Shown one piece after another: positions 14,362-15,534 of a stretch of 15,534 nucleotides of DNA. A program made the position numbers and the translations under genes. Within the stretch, counting starts at the first letter, position 1. Each line of letters begins with the position of its first letter. Under the pieces are notes generated by a model. The model worked only from the letters and a program-made list of their open reading frames with translations, did not search any database and was not told the DNA's origin. Source of the DNA: Candidatus Hodarchaeota archaeon (GTDB lineage Archaea; Asgardarchaeota; Heimdallarchaeia; Hodarchaeales; Hodarchaeaceae); the NCBI GenBank assembly GCA_030589605.1, contig JAUUVJ010000030.1:1-15534 (forward strand), in the 5' to 3' direction.

Positions 14362-15288
14362 TCATACAATTAGTTCTTTTGCACCTTGGGTTTTCATTCT
14401 GTGAGCTAGGTTTATCCCTAGTTGTTTTGCATTATTTACCAAGTCTAACATCGATGTTCTTAAAGAAATATCCCCATTTGGTGTATTAATAGCAGCAAAT
14501 AGTTCAATTTCCTTTTTATCATTTTTTAGGATCGCAACAGCTCCTAATGGTATAATACATCCTCCTCCAAATTCCTGAAGAAATGATCGCTCTGCTGTTA
14601 CCATGTTTCTAGTTTCTAAATCATCTATCTGGTTAAGAATGTTTAAAACACTGTGATTGTCAGTTTTAGTTATTGCAGCAATTGCGCCTTGTCCAGGACA
14701 AGGTACAACTTCGTCTTCTCTAAATTCTGTTATAGAATAGCTATTAACTTCTGGTACTTCTATTCTTTGAAGAGCTGCTTGAGCTAGGATTATACCATCC
14801 AAATTGTTTTGTTTTAGTTTCCCTATTCTTGTATCGACATTTCCTCTTAACGGGACTATGTTTAGATCAGAACGTAAGCGTAATAACTCTGATTTGCGAC
14901 GGATGGAGGATGTTCCGACGTGAGCGTTTGGTGGAAGCTCATCCAAAGATGAGTACGGTGAGATCAACACATCCCAAGGAGATGCTCTTTTTGGTATTGC
15001 CCCAATCTTCAATTGGTCCAAGTATTGAGTAGGAACATCTTTCATTGAGTGAACTACTAGATCCACTTCATTTTTCAAAAGTGCTTGATCAATTTCACGT
15101 ACAAAAACACCTTTACCATAGTTGGGAAGCAAATCCAAGCGAGAATTTATATTTATATCACCAGAGGTGTGAATAATCTGTATTTCGAATTCAATATTAG
15201 TAAACTCTGATTTGAGGAGAGAAACGATGATTTCAGCTTGAGCTAAAGCTAGTTTACTTCCACGAGTTCCTACTTTCAAAATTTGCAC
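14362..15288 (-). CDS. hemC: Porphobilinogen deaminase (hydroxymethylbilane synthase)
   Basis: This 308-aa enzyme joins four porphobilinogen molecules into hydroxymethylbilane. Recognisable family segments are VGTRGSKLALAQAE (6-19), HTSGD (40-44), KGVFVREID, VVHSMKDVPT (78-87) with catalytic Asp84, VGTSSIRRK (124-132), LRGNVDTR (147-154), AAL-R and CPGQGAIA (197-204). The dipyrromethane-cofactor Cys is Cys244 in FGGGCIIPLGA. Length is normal. The start is GTG at 15288 and overlaps the end of hemL by 13 nt, indicating translational coupling. The stop is 3 nt before the fused methyltransferase/synthase gene, so the three form an operon. Confidence 0.95.
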   Translation of the reverse strand: MQILKVGTRGSKLALAQAEIIVSLLKSEFTNIEFEIQIIHTSGDININSRLDLLPNYGKGVFVREIDQALLKNEVDLVVHSMKDVPTQYLDQLKIGAIPKRASPWDVLISPYSSLDELPPNAHVGTSSIRRKSELLRLRSDLNIVPLRGNVDTRIGKLKQNNLDGIILAQAALQRIEVPEVNSYSITEFREDEVVPCPGQGAIAAITKTDNHSVLNILNQIDDLETRNMVTAERSFLQEFGGGCIIPLGAVAILKNDKKEIELFAAINTPNGDISLRTSMLDLVNNAKQLGINLAHRMKTQGAKELIV

Positions 15289-15534
15289 TGTTTTGCTTTC
15301 TCCAAAGTATCTTCTATGATCTCATTTGAATGAGTAGTGGAAACAAAATTACACTCATATTGTGAAGGAGGATGAAAAACTCCTTTTTCTAACATTTGAC
15401 GTTGATATTTCAAAAATTGTTCTTTTTTGACAATTGTAATTGCTTCTTCATAGTTCGATACTTTATCCTCTGACACATACATACAAAACATACTAGCTAG
15501 TCCTTGTACTGATGTTTTGGGAAATATATCCTGT
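15276..15534 (-). CDS. hemL: Glutamate-1-semialdehyde 2,1-aminomutase, C-terminal part only
   Basis: The frame is open to the window edge on the minus strand, so only about 85 C-terminal residues are visible. They match the end of glutamate-1-semialdehyde aminomutase. GLASMFCMYVSED corresponds to the family's GSMF segment, followed by VSNYEEA, FLKYQRQMLEKGVFHPPSQY, ECNFVSTTHSNEIIEDTLEK and a short tail. Family members convert glutamate-1-semialdehyde to 5-aminolevulinate with PLP; the PLP Lys lies outside the window. The methionine at 15491 is internal, not the start. The gene overlaps hemC by 13 nt. With hemC and the fused gene downstream, this is a C5-pathway tetrapyrrole operon, and hemA/hemB probably lie further upstream. 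Confidence 0.9.
   Translation of the reverse strand, partial: QDIFPKTSVQGLASMFCMYVSEDKVSNYEEAITIVKKEQFLKYQRQMLEKGVFHPPSQYECNFVSTTHSNEIIEDTLEKAKQCKF

Overview
The window is AT-rich (roughly a third G+C by eye) and most likely comes from an archaeon, possibly an Asgard-type lineage. The archaeal signs are TATA-like boxes a short distance upstream of several genes (TTTTTATAT near 6750, TTTATATC near 11857), weak or absent Shine-Dalgarno sites, frequent TTG/GTG starts, a TrmB-family regulator, and a long multi-PAS histidine-kinase-like protein of the type common in archaea. The lineage is inferred from gene content; no rRNA or tRNA gene is present to confirm it.

Layout. (1) 1-3129, plus strand: the 3' part of an alpha/beta hydrolase, an AMP-forming acyl-CoA synthetase and a double-hotdog MaoC-like protein, tightly spaced and probably one operon for activating and processing an acyl group. 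(2) 3130-3549: a small Cys-rich protein gene (3256-3450) interrupted by an in-frame TAA. (3) 3550-4338, minus: an RlmF/METTL16-type N6-adenine RNA methyltransferase homologue, divergent from (4) 4445-6714, plus: a methionine gamma-lyase/cystathionine gamma-synthase-family PLP enzyme, a MESH1-like single-domain RelA/SpoT HD hydrolase and an ACT-domain protein. These three suggest sulfur amino-acid and alarmone metabolism. (5) 6810-9479, plus: a five-PAS protein with an H-box and a degenerate ATPase domain. (6) 9480-9871: mostly non-coding, but the minus strand carries a small (~62 aa) gene apparently broken by one frameshift (9551-9737). (7) 9872-10630, minus: an AlkD-like HEAT-repeat protein, divergent from (8) 10776-11825, plus: a second alpha/beta hydrolase. 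(9) 11826-11959: a convergent intergenic stretch with a TATA-like box and nested inverted repeats. (10) 11960-15534, minus: the 3' end of hemL, then hemC, a fused uroporphyrinogen-III methyltransferase/synthase and a TrmB-family regulator.

Region 10 covers most of the route from glutamate-1-semialdehyde to precorrin-2, lacking only hemB in this view, with the product going on to siroheme, cobalamin or archaeal heme. The most striking non-coding signal lies between the fused gene and the regulator. It contains three exact copies of TACTTAAGTA at 23-24 bp spacing, set in longer inverted repeats and a 21-bp direct repeat, and it overlaps the last codons of the fused gene. It looks like an operator array for the adjacent TrmB-type regulator, although a role as RNA hairpins is also possible.

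There is no sign of CRISPR, insertion sequences, phage or a defence island. The best candidates for something new are the operator array, the two small interrupted genes, the degenerate sensor kinase and the RNA methyltransferase homologue with an altered NPP motif.
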